A stretch of DNA of 64,000 bases, taken from the NCBI GenBank assembly GCA_037783415.1, contig JAZGTN010000300.1, positions 372,001 through 436,000 of the forward strand. Reading direction: 5' to 3'. Position numbers and translations under genes: made by a program. The DNA comes from Leptasterias polaris (lineage: Eukaryota > Echinodermata > Asteroidea > Forcipulatida > Asteriidae). Position 1 is the stretch's first letter. The number at the start of each line of letters is the position of its first letter. Below the pieces are notes generated by a model. That model was not told the origin of the DNA and searched no databases. It saw only the letters and a program-made list of their open reading frames with translations. Of this stretch, positions 1 through 27,392 are shown piece after piece.

Positions 1-82
1 AAGCTCAGTTTTTGAGTTTTGTTCTTGAATTTCCAGTTATGTAATACAGGTATTTTGTTAATCAATTGATGACCACACACAG

Positions 83-15336
<15,254 letters not shown>

Positions 15337-15375
15337 TTATCCAGTCGTGACGTGTCATCGGCTGTCATCCGTGTG

Positions 15376-15534
15376 CAGGCCTGATGCTTTGTTCATAAAA
15401 GTGACGGGGCACCAAGGCGTTTTCCTCTATGAGGAAATTGTAAATTTCTAGTGGAAGGTTTCAAGGAGCACCAAGGCAATGACTAGGGGCATTGAGGCAA
15501 TTGCCTCCATTGCCATCTTGAAGCATCCAGGCCT
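15376..15534. mobile_element. MITE with CAGGCCTGATGCTT ends in the UGP2 3' UTR
   Basis: Left end CAGGCCTGATGCTT and right end AAGCATCCAGGCCT are near-perfect inverted repeats around a body containing AAGGCAATGACTAGGGGCA and GAGGCAATTGCC. Related copies lie at 44,382-44,538 and (about) 41,920-42,075. Confidence 0.6.
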
Positions 15535-16375
15535 ACATGTGCTATTAAGCAACTCATCTAATGTCATTGGCTTCTGCATGTAATGTCACTCTGCCCTTGA
15601 ATTATGATAGCTATCACATGCCGTCTTCTGTCACAAACCGCCGTCATGATAAATACTGTTTAATGTCTGCTGTGGCATCAATTATCATTTTGTCATCAAC
15701 TGTCATCAACTGTCACTTTGCAGAATCAGCTGTCAGTGTCCTTTGCCATTGAATGGTATCTTCTGAAAGTCCTTATTGGTTTTGCACCTGTGTTATTTGC
15801 CTACAGTTTCCTTCATCATTTGTTTCATAAATCATGTCACTCATGAAATTAATTCACATTTTGTTTGTGACATAAGGATGAAATTCTTCAAATTTTATTA
15901 GCTGAACATGACTCAATAAGTTTGTTTCTGAAAAGTATTAGAATCTTTTGTCTGTGATTTGTTGAGTATATGTATATTTTATTATTTTTTTAATTATTAT
16001 TATTTTATTTTTTCGGGGGGGGGGGGGGGATAGTGCTGTGTTATTTTTATCTGCAGGACTTATTGCAATAGAATGTTATTACTTGAGTTAGCTGTCATTT
16101 ATGTGTGCCTACCTTTTATAGTTTCTGTTTTAAGAGACTTGAAAGTAAATAGAGTTCCAAGTCTGTGCTCTGACAAAATGGAGCCACTACGGAAAGGCTT
16201 TTTATTTTCCTTTCTCGGAGGCCGCCGTGGCTAAAACTTTTACAGAATCATTTTTGAAGTTATTGGTAATTTATTTTAAATCACTTCAAAAGGGAAGGCA
16301 CAGCGTTGGTTTTGAACTGCATATTTTGTTTTTTAATTCACTTGTTAAACTTGTCTGTGGAAGCTTATTCTATAA

Positions 16376-16548
16376 TAGACCTTATGCATATGACGTCATT
16401 TGAGTAGGGCGCCCTCACCTAGAGGTCAAAAGGAAGATGTTCATTGGCCAATCCTGTGCGCCGCGCGTACAAATCAGCGCGTTTCCATTGTTTCATCATC
16501 AGTTTACCTCTAAGATGGCGGCTTGGTGACGTCAATGCATAAGGTCTA
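16376..16548. mobile_element. TA-flanked MITE with GACCTTATGCAT ends
   Basis: TA at 16,376-16,377 and 16,547-16,548 bracket inverted ends GACCTTATGCATATGACGTCA and TGACGTCAATGCATAAGGTC. The body holds TTTCCATTGTTTCATCATC and AAGATGGCGGC, as in the copies at 13,327 and 47,037. Confidence 0.8.
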
Positions 16549-17899
16549 TACAGTTGGACAACACGTAACTCTAACTCAGGTAGATTGCAACAGTTCGTGA
16601 AGCATTGAGACACATTTGACAATCTGCTGGAGTAAGTAGGAAACCTACAAAACTCATATCAGTTGGTTTTAAAGGGTTGAAGCAGTGGGGAATCATGGAT
16701 AAGCGGGTCTCATTTGGTTTAAAAAGTGTTGAGGCATTAAAGATCTACAGAAACTCTTAAAGGTCACGTTGCCTTTGGCTCTACAAAATGGCGTGCCGTG
16801 TTAGTTCACGATGTAAAAGGAAAACCACGCAATTTCGAGGCATATTTGTGTGGATCATTATATTCTACTTTTCTAACCATCTTTCTAACCATATGCATTT
16901 TATAACAAACGGTTTCAAACGCTTTTCATATACCAACTCGCCCGATCTAAGGCAACGTGTCCCTTTAAGCGTTTGAGATACCAGTAGATATGTCTGAGTT
17001 CTTGTTACTGCTATCAATTTTACTTACCAGCAACAAAGACTGCTGAGTGAGAGCAGGTCACCTCTGTGATGCATTGTTGCTGAGGCACTGGTGGTGGACA
17101 TGTAAACAATCTAAAATAAAACAGTTTGAAAAGAAATGAAATATGGTACCATTCTCTCAATTGTAAATGTTAGTCATCAACTACTGTAGCATCATCTTGA
17201 TCAAACCTTGTACTTGGCCTTTTTGTATTTTAAGCACATAATTCCAGCAACACATGCACGGCTGGAGCACTCAATACTGGCAGGTATGTGAGTGCAAGTA
17301 ACAATGGAAAAAAGCTGAACATTTGTTATAACAATGATGCAGAGGAATTGTGTGTGAACAACTAAAAAGTCTGATTCAGTTTATACTTCATAATGATTTT
17401 AAAAAAAAATATATAAACTGGTATAAAAAGTTAGATATAGTTAGATTTTTATCAGTCTTAATATGACAATGACATACATGTATATGTAGTGTAAAAGAGT
17501 TTATTTTGTGAATGAAGTTGGTCAAAATAGTTTAAAATTATGAGAGAGTATATGTTTTTGCTGGTTTTCAAATTTTTACCCAAGTGTTGGTAGGGGTTTG
17601 ATTTTTTGTTTTAACTGTAGCCGCTCTCAGCATTGGTGTATACATGTACACTGAGTTTAAAATATATATATTAGCACCAAGTACAAGTGAGCAATTAAAC
17701 GTTTCTTTTAAAGGGGAAGTATAGACCATGTAACCTTTGTTTACAAAAAGAGTGACCTTGTACATTCCAGGGCCTCTCTGGCAGGCAACATACTACACTG
17801 GTCAAATGGGTAAATTTTCGTTTTGTGTCATATTTGCCACATAATAGTTATACACATAACAGCTGGACACACAATTTCTTTGCACATTGTTGTATTACA

Positions 17900-19345
17900 G
17901 AGAGAAATCATTTTTAGGACAACTTCATCATCCGTCGTCCTTAGACGGAATAGCAGAAGCAGCTTTGATGAAGTGGTGCCAGGTTGCTTTGTCCCTCATG
18001 AGTTGTTGAGTCTCGTTTGGATTGAGATTTGTGTCTCGGGTGATGGTGTCAGTGTAGCTCATTTTCCTCCTGCCACGATTTGGATGTCCGCCAGGGGGAT
18101 TCCAGAAGACCAGATGCGATATAGGTTGATCCGCTGTTCGCAAACAGTGGCCAGCAAACTGGAGACGTCTCTGCATTATGGTCTCGGAAAGTGGTGGTAG
18201 ATTGCCATAAACCTCCCTGTTTGTAGTATGGTCCCGCCAGTGGATGTTGAGAACTCTACGCAGCAGTTGAGTGTAGCAACCGTTGATGCGATCATTCATT
18301 TTTTGTGTTGTTGTCCATGTTTCGGCTCCATATAGCAAGATGCTTTCAACACAGGCCCTGAAAAACTTGATTTTGATAGCTCTGTCAAGATCAGACTTCC
18401 AGATCTTATCTTAATTGGTTACATGCTGACCATGCTTGCGCTTTCCTGCATTTGAAATCTTGGAATGAGTCAGGTAGTGACGAACCTAGGTATTTGAAAT
18501 CTGAAACAGTTTTAAGTTTCGTACCATCAAGAGTCTGTATACTGGATGTTGGAGGAATATTCACGAGGAGAGTCTTCGTTTTTCCTGTGTTTAGATGAAG
18601 CCCGACACAATTGGAAGCCTCCTCAATACTGTGAAGTAATGATTCTGCAGTGTCAATTGATGTTGACAAGAGTGCTACATCATCAGCAAAGTCCAGATCA
18701 TGGAGACGGATCTCTGGATAACGACTGCTCTTTCTTTCTTTAAGCACAATTCCTGTTTCCTGCTGAATACCTCGTAAAGCGTGCCTCATTATATAATCCA
18801 GCACAACCACGAAGAGGAAAGGTGCTAAAGTGTCGCCCTGTAGTACGCCAGCATGGGTCTGGAAGGATTCCGTTTCACCATCTGGTGTGATTACTGATGC
18901 AGAGGAGTCGTCATATATTAGCTTAATGGCTTCAATTATACTTGTTGGAATACCATATGCTTGTAAGATGTTGAACATTCGTTCTCTGTGGATGGAGTCG
19001 AAGGCCTTTGAATAGTCTACGAACACAAGAGCCAATGGCAGGTTATTTGACTTCATGCCCTCGATGATTCGTCTGAGTGCCAGAATTTGGGAGACAGTTG
19101 ACCTCTTTTGTCTAAAGCCATTTTGATTCCATCGCAGTAGAGGGTCCACATGAGGTCTGATTCTGTTCAACAGCATCCGATTGAAAATTTTGGCTCCGAT
19201 GCTAGTAAGAGTGATACCCCGGTAGTTGGACGGTTGCGACAGGTCTCCTTTCTTCGGTATGGGTATAATACCCCCCTTTGACCACTGCTTCGGTTTTTCA
19301 TGTTGCAGTAGCAGTTGATTACAGTAGTGTAGAAGGTGAGGTTTA
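17900..19345 (-). pseudogene. 5'-truncated non-LTR retrotransposon (LINE) reverse transcriptase
   Basis: Minus-strand translation gives a LINE reverse transcriptase. An N-terminal stretch around 19,200-19,340 contains NYRGITLTSIGAKIFNR, followed by QNGFRQKRST, the palm motif AFVDYSKAFDSIH-like (VDYSKAFDS), GVLQGDTLAPFLF, and the catalytic FADD of LHDLDFADDVALLS. The thumb/C-terminal part (ILLYGAETWT, LLRRVLNIHWRDHTTN, GRRKM) is at 17,928-18,400 in a different frame, so a frameshift near 18,400 separates the two. No endonuclease domain is present; the copy starts at about 19,345. It is dead. The clade is uncertain. Confidence 0.9.
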
Positions 19346-22300
19346 TAAATGTAAACTTAGGCCAGCATTAATATTGAAGAAAGAAACCTTTTTAAGATTA
19401 AAAACCTTGGGGGGGGGGGGGTCCAGACACTACTAATCATACCTTGGTTTGACTCATTTTTCTGGTAGTGCCTGAATTATCTCTATACAATTTACTTTAA
19501 AAAAGAGAAAGTATTTAAAGGTTTTGATTCAAGGTGCTCTCATTATAATACCAAGAAAAAAAACTAATGCCAGTAAAATCACCATCATATTAGATGGAGT
19601 TCTAACTTTATTGACCTTCCCTTTCTGTGATTATTACATACTATTTTTTTTTTCTTTTCTCTTTCCCATATCTCTTTTATGCTTCCAACTAAGTACATAT
19701 TTTACAAAGCATTGAAGTGGTGTACCTTTTACTTAAAAATTTGTTGAAAGAAAAGTGCTTTGTCCATTCAATCTTTTACTGAAAAAAATGTACATTTATG
19801 TTTTTTACCTTTATTTCTTTTCCCTATGAATTATGCGAACACCTCTGCAGTTAAAGATGAAATTTGTAAAACATATTATCAGCATGGTGACTAATTATTG
19901 TACAGATATCCATGAAATCATTTATTAAAAATTGTAGATTTACCGAGAGAATTACAACAATGTGTTTGTCTTGATTTCATTAGATTTCAGAATGTAAACC
20001 TTTGCAATAGGTCCATCGGTCCTTTAAATAACTTTAGCTATACTGATATGACCGATGGCCAGCAGGTAGGGCTTTATGATTGTGCCAATTGAAATTAATG
20101 ATAAGGATGAAATTAAGTTTATTATTTGCAATGTTAAAATAATGGCATTAATGGTGCAATGGTCCTAGGCAAATTCAATTTTGGCCGTCGGGAAAAAAGT
20201 TGACATGGGAAGGGGAAGGGGTTCAAAGAAGAAACTGAGGGTATCCCCCCAGGGTACCCCTCCCCTCCCCCCCCCCCCCCCCCCCCACACACACACACCC
20301 ACACGCACACTGATTTCAGATTACTACTGACAACCTTATTATTTCTATTGCAGCAATCGAAAAAAGGTATATTTATTTTATGTATATATTTATTTTTTTT
20401 CATTCTATTTTATTTTGTGGCTGGCATTAAACTTTACAATGATCTGTCAGAATGAAACCAGAAAGGTCTATACCATGCGCCATGCCGGGGGCCAGCTGTG
20501 CAGCGACTAGACTGCATGCTGTATTATGCCATGCTGAAGGAAAATTGACAACTTGTCGAGTCTACTTGCCGTTTCCTCAAACATTATTCAAATGCTGGTT
20601 TTTGCCGTTGTTTTGAGGGTAAACTACTACTAAAAAGGAGTGTGATGGTAAGTTGAGAATTCTCGAAAGAGTTATAGTGTTGAAGCTAATTTTCATTTCG
20701 TAAAACTAGAAGGAACTTTGGGTTGTTTTCGGCACAACGCGCCAAGTTTAAAAACCACATGTTTTGGCTTAGTTTCGGTGTTGAGACGTTATATTTAAAA
20801 GATATATTTAAATTAGCAAGTTTAAAAAAAGAAATTGCGAAAGCTGGTTTTCTCTGTTATCTGAGAAGTCAGTGATACTGGAATTAAGCTGAAACTCGCC
20901 GAAGGAGTCAAAAGGAGCTTTGGAAAAGAGGGCTGAGCCTAGACTCAGTAACTGCGGCGCTGAACTCCCGTTGTCTCAAATTTTAGCCTAATTTTGACAT
21001 TTTGCGCTCGTACACGAGCACGACCGTAGATGTCTACTCTAGGCCTAATTGTCGAGCGCTTGTATGCAGTAGGCCTACGCTTAGTACACGTGAGTTGAAA
21101 TGAACGTATTTTGACGCGATTTCATTTCAATCCTGTTTTAACATGGCCACCCTAACTGCACAGAGTTAGACATTTTCACAAGATCAAATAAGAATGAGAG
21201 GAACAAGTTGATGATCTTTGACTCGATGCCTCTTTTGAAGGCAACCATGAGCGGGCGCGTACACTGAGTGGATCGGCCACAGGCAGGCCCATAAAAATGT
21301 GCCAGATTCTTGATTTTAATGCCAATTCCAGGGGCGGGTTTTGGCGACCATAACATAAAACATTGTTTCTGACATAAAATTCACTGACCGAGACAATTTC
21401 CGAGAGCTACGCTAACAAACAGTTTATGAATAATAGAATACAACTCTTGAAAATTAATTAATAAAAAATATACAACCTTCATTTTATTTTCAAGTGGAAC
21501 TCGGGTTCTCATAATTTTATCAACATAATATTGATTAGATCTGCTTCAATCTATTTTATTTTTAAAAGAATTGACATTTTCCGATAGTTTTTAGAGTCAT
21601 CTTGAAACCAAGCCTACCCTGTCAACCCTCCTAATACCGTTCCAATATAGCATATCCGCTGTTGTTTTGAATGGTAGATCTACATGTACGCGTGCTTACA
21701 ACTTGATATCATGTGGTGAATGCATAGATCTACAAAGTACATTGTACATAGTCAACCCTCCTGTATAAAGATACAGGTCGTCTCAAACTTTCCTTGATTT
21801 TCATTTTGATAAATAATTTCTTTTTTAACAATTAAATGTATACATCTTTTGCAGAGTCATTTATAGTTGAACATTAAAATTAAGATGGGAGGGAGTGTCC
21901 ATTGTTGCACAGTTGAATATTTACAAAAATGAAGAAAACTTTTAAAGAAGTTCAAAATTTCATTGATATTCTGTTATTTATTATAACGTTTTGGGTTTTT
22001 TTGCAAGCAGGTTTTATGTAGAATTTCCAGCAACGAATGGGGAAACGTCAAGAAATGTTAAGAAAATTTTTCAAAGTTAAATTTTTGTAGCATAAAATAG
22101 CCGTCGCAAACCAGATGTTTTTGCACAAAATAGTCGTCCAGTGATGACGGCAGCCTCTCGGCAATAAATAGCCGTCGAAATAATTAGTCATTTTCCGCAA
22201 CTGACTTGTAATACAAACTCAAGTGATGTGGTCCCTCCTCGATCGCACGATGAAGGATTGTTTTTCTTTCCAATGTTACTGTTATTTTAGTGTTACTTGT

Positions 22301-22699
22301 TAGTGCATGTGATCTCTATGGTGTGACTTATGACAACGCAAGGGGAAGCACAGCTAGCTAAGGTTGGTGTCAATATCATGGAGGTAGAAATAGTTTCTAC
22401 CTCCTCCAGAGTCCATGGTGTCAAGTTCGTTGTTTATTTCACTTTTCAGTTGTGCTGAGCCAACCAGTCATGCCAGTTGACGAATTTGGGGGCACTTACA
22501 TTACAAGATGGAGGTCTATTCCTACCTCCATGATTACAAGATGGGGCATGCATGGGAGAAGGAATCCTCCATGGTGCTAACATTTCTTGCCAGCAGCAAA
22601 TTTGGTGCTGGCACTAAATTTAGTGCTGGCACTAAATGTTGACTGTAGTCTGGTGTGTGTGGTGCGTACTTCTAGAAACTATTTAATGATAGGCTCCCC

Positions 22700-22815
22700 G
22701 ACCCAGTAACTGGGGCGCTGTACTCCTTTTTTTCGAAATTTTTACATCATCGGTCGTACTACCGATGATGTAAAAATTTCGAAAAAAAGGAGTACAGCGC
22801 CCCAGTTACTGGGTC
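22700..22815. repeat. Perfect 55-bp inverted repeat with a 6-nt loop
   Basis: Bases 22,700-22,754 are the exact reverse complement of 22,761-22,815; the loop is CGTACT. Arms begin GACCCAGTAACTGGGGCGC and contain a run of seven T. Imperfect relatives of the arm (ACTGGGGTGCTGTA, GTACAGTGCCCCAATAACTGGG) occur at 23,437-23,517, and a shorter one near 20,945. Confidence 0.9.
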
Positions 22816-23254
22816 TACTTTTGGCTGACATTTTTTCACTATTATATTTGAAACAAACACAATACTTGCCAATATTTACATGTCTTGTTTGAGTATCACT
22901 GCGTTTAGTTTACAGTTCGTTTGCATTGCTAAAACTACTGTGACTCAGTAGAGTAGAGTCTGTGTCCTGTCGCGTAAATAATGCACAGCCGCAGACGACA
23001 AGCAAACTAGGGCCAAGTTCGCTCAAAGACTATCGTTGACCATAGTTCGACTAAGTTAGCCCGAACTCTGTCTAGTCGACGATAGTTGGACTACGCTAGT
23101 CGACTGTTTGGAATCAGCCTATGGGGCATGGTCGCATTGCTGGTTATCAATAGCCGTTTTCATAGCACAGTGGGAGTGGACCAGTTATAAGAAAATTATA
23201 ACATACATTAAGTCGCCGGTAGCCTTGACATGCTCTACTAGTAGTATAGTTGTT

Positions 23255-23310
23255 GCGATCGTAACCCTCCATTCTCCTGATGGGGGGATGGAGGGTTACG
23301 AAAAATGATA
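23255..23310. repeat. Short hairpin CGTAACCCTCCAT
   Basis: CGTAACCCTCCATTCTCC and GGGGGATGGAGGGTTACG form an inverted repeat with a few-base loop at 23,260-23,300. Similar phrases recur at 23,590-23,655 in weaker form. Confidence 0.6.
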
Positions 23311-23765
23311 ATGAACATTTGGAAAGGGAAAGGTACAAGAACACATAATTTTGTTGTGGAATCCTATGCTGCATTAAATTGCAACAGTTACTGGGTCTAG
23401 GGTGTTGGAATATAGAGCAGTCACCGTTGAGCCCTAGATCCAATTACTGGGGTGCTGTAAATTTTGACATCTGCGGTCGTTTTAAAAAAGCCAAGTACAG
23501 TGCCCCAATAACTGGGTATGAGCCCCATAAATACATGTTGTGCTGACTAGACTCACTCCGATGATTGTCCAGTATTGGCACTTGGGACTATGACCCTGTA
23601 ACCCTCGTCCTGGCCTGACAGTCCAGAGGCCGGGCCCATTGGGGAGGAGGGCTACAATAATCTTGTTTTTAAACTGTGCCACATAGTAGCCCAGTATTGG
23701 CAGTGTACTTTTTCATTTTATGAGATTTAGAATCATTTACATTGTTCTGTTTCATCACAGAAAAG

Positions 23766-26700
23766 ATGTTTGGCCTGCAGTCCAACTCAAGAAGAATAAC
23801 GCAACATTTAGGGAGACCAAGTGTAAGGAGCCTATGGGGAATGCTTAATTATGTGTTCAACAAGTAAGTTAATTATTTTGAACACACTGCAGTGTATTCT
23901 GAAAACAATTTTAATGATCAATTGTAAATAAACATTACTCTCAGAGCCCTTTTCAAAACCATGGCTTCTGGCTCTGACATACAGTAGGCTCTACCAGTTA
24001 TTGGGAAAATTCTCCACTTTTGACACAGAGCTTCGAACAGTAAGACAGAACCTAAAATTGCAAGGTGAAGTAAAAAGCCACGAGTTGTGAAAGGGCCATA
24101 TAAGAAGTAGCAAAGCTGAATATTTCACTGGTTTGGTCAAATGAGGGCAGTATTTAAAAACTTACTAAAAATTGATCATATTAAAATATCTCTACATGTA
24201 ACTTATGTTGTTGACATTTATTTCTTTCTTTAAAGTTGTATCAGTTCTTTGCTAGTTGAAAGCAGGCTCGACTTTATCTCTAAGTTTTACCAAAAATAGC
24301 TCTTGTGTTAGAGACCTTTGGCATCCCTGCTCTTATGAACAAACTTGAATAATATTTTTACTGACCTTAACCCTAACCCAAACTGTCGAACACGTCATCA
24401 AACCTTTGATTTTTGATATTATTCACTGTCTCTTTTTAGGGTGGATTACTCGAGGATTAAAGAACTTGGGCCAGATCAAGCAGCAGCAGAATGGTTGGTA
24501 CGCTGCGGGGCTGTAGTCAAATTCAAGAATATGAATAAATGGAGTACAGACTACAACCGCTTGCCCAGAGGAACTGCAGGGCAGTACTTCATTGAAAAAG
24601 TTGATGCTACTGACTCATCCATCATGCATGTAGGTTTTGATTACTTCAGTGAGTATTCCTTTTTATTAGGCTATCTTTAACCACTTCATGTTGGTATAAC
24701 AAATATTTACCGTGCCTCTTCGTCGCAGTATTATTTTGTGGAACTTTTTGGAGTTTCTAGAGTCATTGTTACAATGGAACCCTGACTTGACAAAGGAAAG
24801 ACATCAAAGGTTCTCATAATAAGCACTGGGATTTGTTATTCTCTTTCAAGAAAGTATGAGTATGTGTTCATCGTGCATCAAACATCCTCAGACGTAAGCC
24901 ACGGCCGATAATCTGCCGGGGTATGCTGGAGTCTTAGAACACTTGGACTCAATGATTGAGCGGAATACTATGATAAACAATGGTGGCATCCTGTCTATTC
25001 TTGTAACCTTAATTGCATAAAAATAAAATAAAAGTCTGGAGTCAGAAATTACATAAATACCCCTAGAAAAAGGGAGATTTTGAACAAATATTTGAGTACC
25101 CTCTGTCCCTCTTTGTACGGGAGAAATGAAGCATAGCACGGTAGGTGCACACCTGTGCACGCTACAAAATGGAATGTCTGGGTTAAATTTACACATCAGC
25201 CAGTCAACTGACTGCAAAAAAATAGAGGACGCTTTAGAGTAATTGCTCCACCATAAGCCAGTTTGGTACAACTCTTACATTGATAAGAGCATTCCTACAC
25301 TCACAACCAAATCAGAGGACACGGAAGAAATAAATATTTCTGTGTCCTGCTACAGGACATGGCTTGTAGTGTACATGTTGTCAAGTTCAGTTGAACCATT
25401 AACAATCGTTACTCTGCAGTCTATCTGATGGTCAGGATATACCATATAATCATCGCGAACCTGATGGATTTTTAGTTGTTATGGTCCTTCAGGATTTAAA
25501 TTATTTTGAGTAAATTGTGTGCTAAAAACTGACATTCCTACATTTCATTAGCCTACATTTAAAAAGTAGATTTTAAAATTAATATTGCCTTAACACTTTC
25601 GAGGTCCCATTTCAGTCCCCAAAATCATCACTCATCAGTGGCTCAACAAAGAAGAGGAAAACGTGAGTTAAGACTTAATAATTGAAAAAGTTGCTCTCAC
25701 AAAACCTTTCCCATTTTTTTAGTTATTTTTATTTTCTATTACAGTTGGTCTGAACCATCTAAGTTCACTGAAGTTACATCACTGCACCTACCTTAAGAAC
25801 ACTTGCCTAGGTCGTCTTGACATTCTCAAAGACTCCTTAGAAGAACTACAGTTGAGCAGCTGTGGGGATGTGACAGATGCTGGAGTTGTGTCCCTACACA
25901 AGCTGATGTGAGTTTGAACAAATATTAAATCTTCCCTTTTCAGAGACAAACAAAAATTGTGGGAATAAATTGGACTTCTTATTGCTTGATTAACCCTTTC
26001 TAGCCCCTTCCCCCTTTTAGCTTTGAGTCTAACTGTAGCCATCATAAAGTTAAAATCATGCCAAGATGCATTCTTTTACACCTACATGTATAAATGCTCC
26101 ATCTTAATTTTAAAGGGAAAGTACATAATTGATTGGTGTTTTTTAAAGAGTACATTAATTCTTATCCTTCAATTTTCAATAAATGCACCATAAAACCAAC
26201 CTGAGAAAATTTCATCCACTGTATGTGACATCCACACAAAAACAGTTTTGTCAATTGCTGCAATCAGAAAAAACAACACTGATTTTTTGTGGCATCACCG
26301 AATTCTATTTCCTCGACTTTGATTGCAATTCAGATGCAAATTTTTCTCTGCGGGATTGGTACTTTTTGAATGCTATAACAACTGAGCTTTCAGAATGAAA
26401 CTAACAAATTATCTTTGTTTGATACTATAATAAACCAATCCTGTACTTTATCTTGAACGATAATTCTGTGGCATGTCATGGCCGAGTGGTTAAGACCACC
26501 AGACTCAAGCTCTGGTGTATCTGATCAGCAGAGTGTGGGTTTGAGTCCCAGTCGTGGCAATTGTGTCCTTGAGCAAGACACTTTACCATAATTACTTTGT
26601 CATTTGGATGGGACATTAAGCCGTAGGTCCCATTTTCTAGGATTGGTAGTGCACGTACAAACAAATCAGAAACACTTATGGTGGAATAGTTGGCGTGCAA

Positions 26701-27392
26701 GCACCCTTGTTTACAGATTTCTCAGGCTTGCAAGCTACTGTGATTAAGTTCACTTATGAGGTATCCTTGGTTTCATTACCAGAAATTCATAATAATAATT
26801 CTTAGTGATGTAGGGAACCGTTGTGCGCCCTCAGTGTTCAAGTGTATTATCCAACTTTGTGATTAGCATATATATGTACATTAAAAAGTTAAGTTTGGGG
26901 TCGCGACCTTTGGGCTCACTCTCTTTTCCATTTCAGCCTTGAGCAAGAGAGCACATTTATTTTCTGTAGGTATTTCTCTCCATTGTGTAGGGAGCATGGC
27001 TCTGGCCATGCTCCAAAAACTATTTATCTGGGAGGGATAATATCCTAGAGCTCTCTGTGAGTATTGTCATTTTAGGGCTAGTTGAATCGGCCCTTGATAA
27101 GTGACTGCTACATTGTACTATTCAGCAGTTCAAGGTTCAAGTGCAGGAGTTTCAGTGTGGTTAAGTTTGGTGTATAAAACAAATAAAACTAATTCAGGGA
27201 TGACAATTAGTTCTTTTCCTTGACAGAAACCTCAAGTTTCTCTTCCTGTGTGACTTGCCTGGCATCAAAGACATGGACAGCATACTGAAAACCCTTGGGA
27301 CTGCTCTGCCTCGGTGTGAAATCAGGTACCTTTCCTTAGAGGGAAACAAAGATCTTAAGAAACTGGGTATTGATAAGGAATCCTTCAGGTGA
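23766..27392 (+). CDS. DMAC2L: ATP synthase subunit s-like protein (DMAC2L / factor B), mitochondrial, complete
   Basis: A leucine-rich-repeat protein of mitochondria linked to ATP synthase (coupling factor B). Coding exons: 23,766-23,863, 24,440-24,648, 25,745-25,907, 27,227-27,392. Phases join to 211 codons plus TGA. The start is the first ATG after the acceptor at 23,760; the N-terminus is rich in Ser/Arg and lacks acidic residues, as for a mitochondrial targeting peptide. Family landmarks: WGMLNYVFNKVDYSRIKELG, DQAAAEWLVRCGA, TDYNRLP, DATDSSIMHVGFDY, then LRR-like LQLSSCGDVTDAGV and NLKFLFLCDLPGIKD. The final codons read CAG-GTGAG, which could also be a donor, so an alternative longer C-terminus is possible. 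Vertebrate proteins are about 200-215 residues, which fits the stop. Confidence 0.93.
24885..25190. repeat. Dispersed ~300-bp repeat, copy 2
   Basis: Collinear with 12,185-12,485 over its length, sharing the blocks listed there, including GTGCACACCTGTGCACGCTACA against GTGCGTACCTGTGCATGCTACA. Lies in a DMAC2L intron. Confidence 0.6.
26474..26700 (+). repeat. tRNA-derived SINE, family A
   Basis: Head ATGGCCGAGTGGTTAAGACCACCAGACTC with B box GGTTTGAGTCCC, then the shared body TGTGTCCTTGAGCAAGACACTT and GGATGGGACATTAAGCCG. It lies in the third coding-region intron of DMAC2L. Confidence 0.75.

Larger units (their letters stand above)
15337..17120 (+). other. UGP2 3' UTR and downstream region
   Basis: No coding exon is visible after the UGP2 stop. 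Possible poly(A) signals are ATTAAA near 16,735 and AATAAA at 17,115-17,120; neither can be confirmed without transcripts. The stretch contains a CAGGCCTGATGCTT-ended MITE, a G homopolymer near 16,016-16,029 and a TA-flanked MITE at 16,376-16,548. If the distal signal is used, both MITEs are part of the mRNA. Confidence 0.4.
19350..23760. other. Intergenic or 5' UTR intron region upstream of DMAC2L
   Basis: No coding exon recognised. It contains G and C homopolymers (19,409-19,422; 20,266-20,286), a CA-rich tract, a perfect hairpin at 22,700-22,815 and related CCAGTAACTGGGGCGCTG fragments near 20,945 and 23,440-23,520. The DMAC2L promoter and first non-coding exon must lie here or in 20,450-23,100 but cannot be placed from sequence alone. 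Confidence 0.4.

Noticed and set aside
16016..16029. Long G and C homopolymers (also 6,533; 20,266; 40,151)
   Set aside because: Could be real microsatellites or sequencing length errors; no function can be read from them.
17823..18200. 125-codon plus-strand frame
   Set aside because: Antisense shadow of the LINE reverse transcriptase C-terminus.
22380..22410. Short inverted GGAGGTAGAAATAG/CTATTTCTACCTCC motif
   Set aside because: A real inverted motif, but short; it looks like decayed repeat debris and no element boundary could be set.
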